Assembly (NCBI GenBank): GCA_021613535.1
Contig: CP075496.1
Location: forward strand, 6,758,001 to 6,822,000
Source: Adineta vaga
Lineage: Eukaryota; Rotifera
Length of the DNA stretch: 64,000 nt
Reading direction: 5' to 3'
The translations under genes and the position numbers were made by a program. Below the pieces are notes generated by a model. That model did no database searches. It was not told the origin of the DNA and was given only the letters and a program-made list of their open reading frames with translations. Below are positions 62,932 to 64,000 of this stretch, one piece after another (the stretch's first letter is position 1; each line of letters begins with the position of its first letter).

Positions 62932-64000
62932 GTTCTCAAGATAATTTCTTTTTACACTATTTGAAGATAATCATATAAAAATTAGCGAAGAAGATTTCTT
63001 CTTTCTTTTTATTCGAAAGTGTGTGTCTTTAGGGAACCAAACCTAACTGCAAAACGAGCGTAATCGACACTAATGATTGTTGGCGTTTGTTTTCGCTTCA
63101 AGCAAACAACTTGATGTTTCAATGAATGTAATAAATGAGTAATAAAAACACATGTTTTATATAGATTTCTTTAATTAATTGAAAAATAAGACTATTTTAT
63201 GTATTCGATTGAAAACAAATATCCGTTTTGTTCTCAGGCAATATAATTATTCTGATACGCTGGATTGTCGATTGGAAAGAAAATTAAAGATCGAAACTTT
63301 TAATGAACAAATCGAAAATGACTAGGAGATGAGAAAGATTCACAATTACCGTTCTTTTTTCTCGTCGTTTTCTTCTTTGTCTCGCACAAAAGAAACGATA
63401 AAATTACTCCTTGTTTTCTTCTTTCTTCTTTTACTTTTTCTAGTCTTCTTGCACTATATTGTCTTCGTTAGCAGACAAGATCATCAATGAACGAATCGAA
63501 ACGACTTGCAAGAATAGTAAAAAGAGGCATGCTAAAAAGAATGAAGAACAAAAATATTGATGACGATGATATTAATAATGAAAGCAGAGAGAAAGAGCAA
63601 GCGAGAGAGAGAGAGAGGGAAAGAAGACAAGAAACAAAACTCATGTCAGTTACTTTCTTATTTTCAGATGACAATAATAGACACATTTCTATCGAATATA
63701 GCACTTTAGTTTTTGTGACCCTATATATATCAATAAGATACTTTTCCTGTTCACTTCTTTTTTTCTTATTATTACCATTCCCTATTACTCACGATTGTAA
63801 CAATGATGACAATAGCGTGATAGTAGGAAACTCATGTATCTTCACATGCATATAGATATATCTATATCTATATATACTTGTCTGAGTGCGTGTATATGTG
63901 TTTTATTCATTTAATATTCTAGGAACAATAAGCATAAAAAGAAGAGTTTAAAAAACGATGTACAAACATAATTCGGAATAATTAACGAGAAGGAAAAAAA
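62932..64000. other. region upstream of adenylate cyclase
   Basis: About 1.07 kb with no supported exon. It should contain the adenylate cyclase promoter. The open frame at 63487-63855 (+) is built from an AG-rich tract giving Arg/Glu/Lys repeats and is probably chance. A nearly palindromic TATAGATATATCTATA sequence sits at 63851-63877. Confidence 0.5.

Noticed and set aside
63487-63855. 122-codon plus-strand frame near the right end
   Set aside because: Its first half is translation of an AG-rich simple repeat (Arg-Glu runs) and the second half is unrelated hydrophobic sequence, so it is probably chance.

Overview
This is eukaryotic nuclear DNA from a small-genome, ciliated invertebrate. 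Intergenic DNA is AT-rich, most introns are about 45 to 70 bp with GT..AG ends, and the standard code is used throughout. Ciliary genes (CYB5D1, DYNLT2B, CFAP73/CCDC42 family, KATNIP) rule out nematodes. Tiny introns, tightly packed genes, acceptor-like signals just before start codons (suggesting spliced-leader trans-splicing) and a prokaryote-like tandem GNAT gene fit a bdelloid rotifer such as Rotaria or Adineta best. That assignment is an inference; another small-genome lophotrochozoan is possible.

I rebuilt 18 protein genes and checked every exon phase by hand; 17 are confident or tentative whole models and one (a 77-codon ORF) is weak. From left to right: gene-poor DNA (1-3504); MAGOH (-); TAF6 (+) with a complete proline-rich gene nested inside its last intron; VCP/p97 (+); CYB5D1-like (+); the small weak ORF (-); gene-poor DNA; DYNLT2B (-), an unknown 296-residue gene (-) and a double-GNAT acetyltransferase (-), which look like one polycistronic unit transcribed leftwards; a TSSK-like kinase (+); an OCRL/INPP5B-type phosphatase (-); cyclin L (-) divergent from a SET1/SETD1 H3K4 methyltransferase (+); two tandem HSL-type esterases (-); a gene-poor stretch; an RNF220-type RING ligase (+); a CCDC42/CFAP73 coiled-coil protein (+); a PARP with two WWE domains (-) divergent from KATNIP (+); and a 12-TM adenylate cyclase (-) with long 5' introns running to about 62.9 kb.

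No tRNA, rRNA, transposon, telomeric repeat or CRISPR was seen, and no obviously new defence-like or metabolic system. The most interesting points are structural: the nested TATA-driven gene, the operon-like GNAT unit with polypyrimidine-AG signals abutting start codons, a sharply bounded gene-conversion tract between the esterases, introns at the same codon in both Walker A motifs of VCP, a 19-nt microexon, and the WWE-WWE-WGR-PRD-catalytic architecture of the PARP.

Functionally the genes are mostly conserved housekeeping and nuclear factors (MAGOH, TAF6, VCP, cyclin L, SETD1, PARP) interleaved with cilium and signalling genes (CYB5D1, DYNLT2B, CFAP73, KATNIP, TSSK, adenylate cyclase, OCRL-like).
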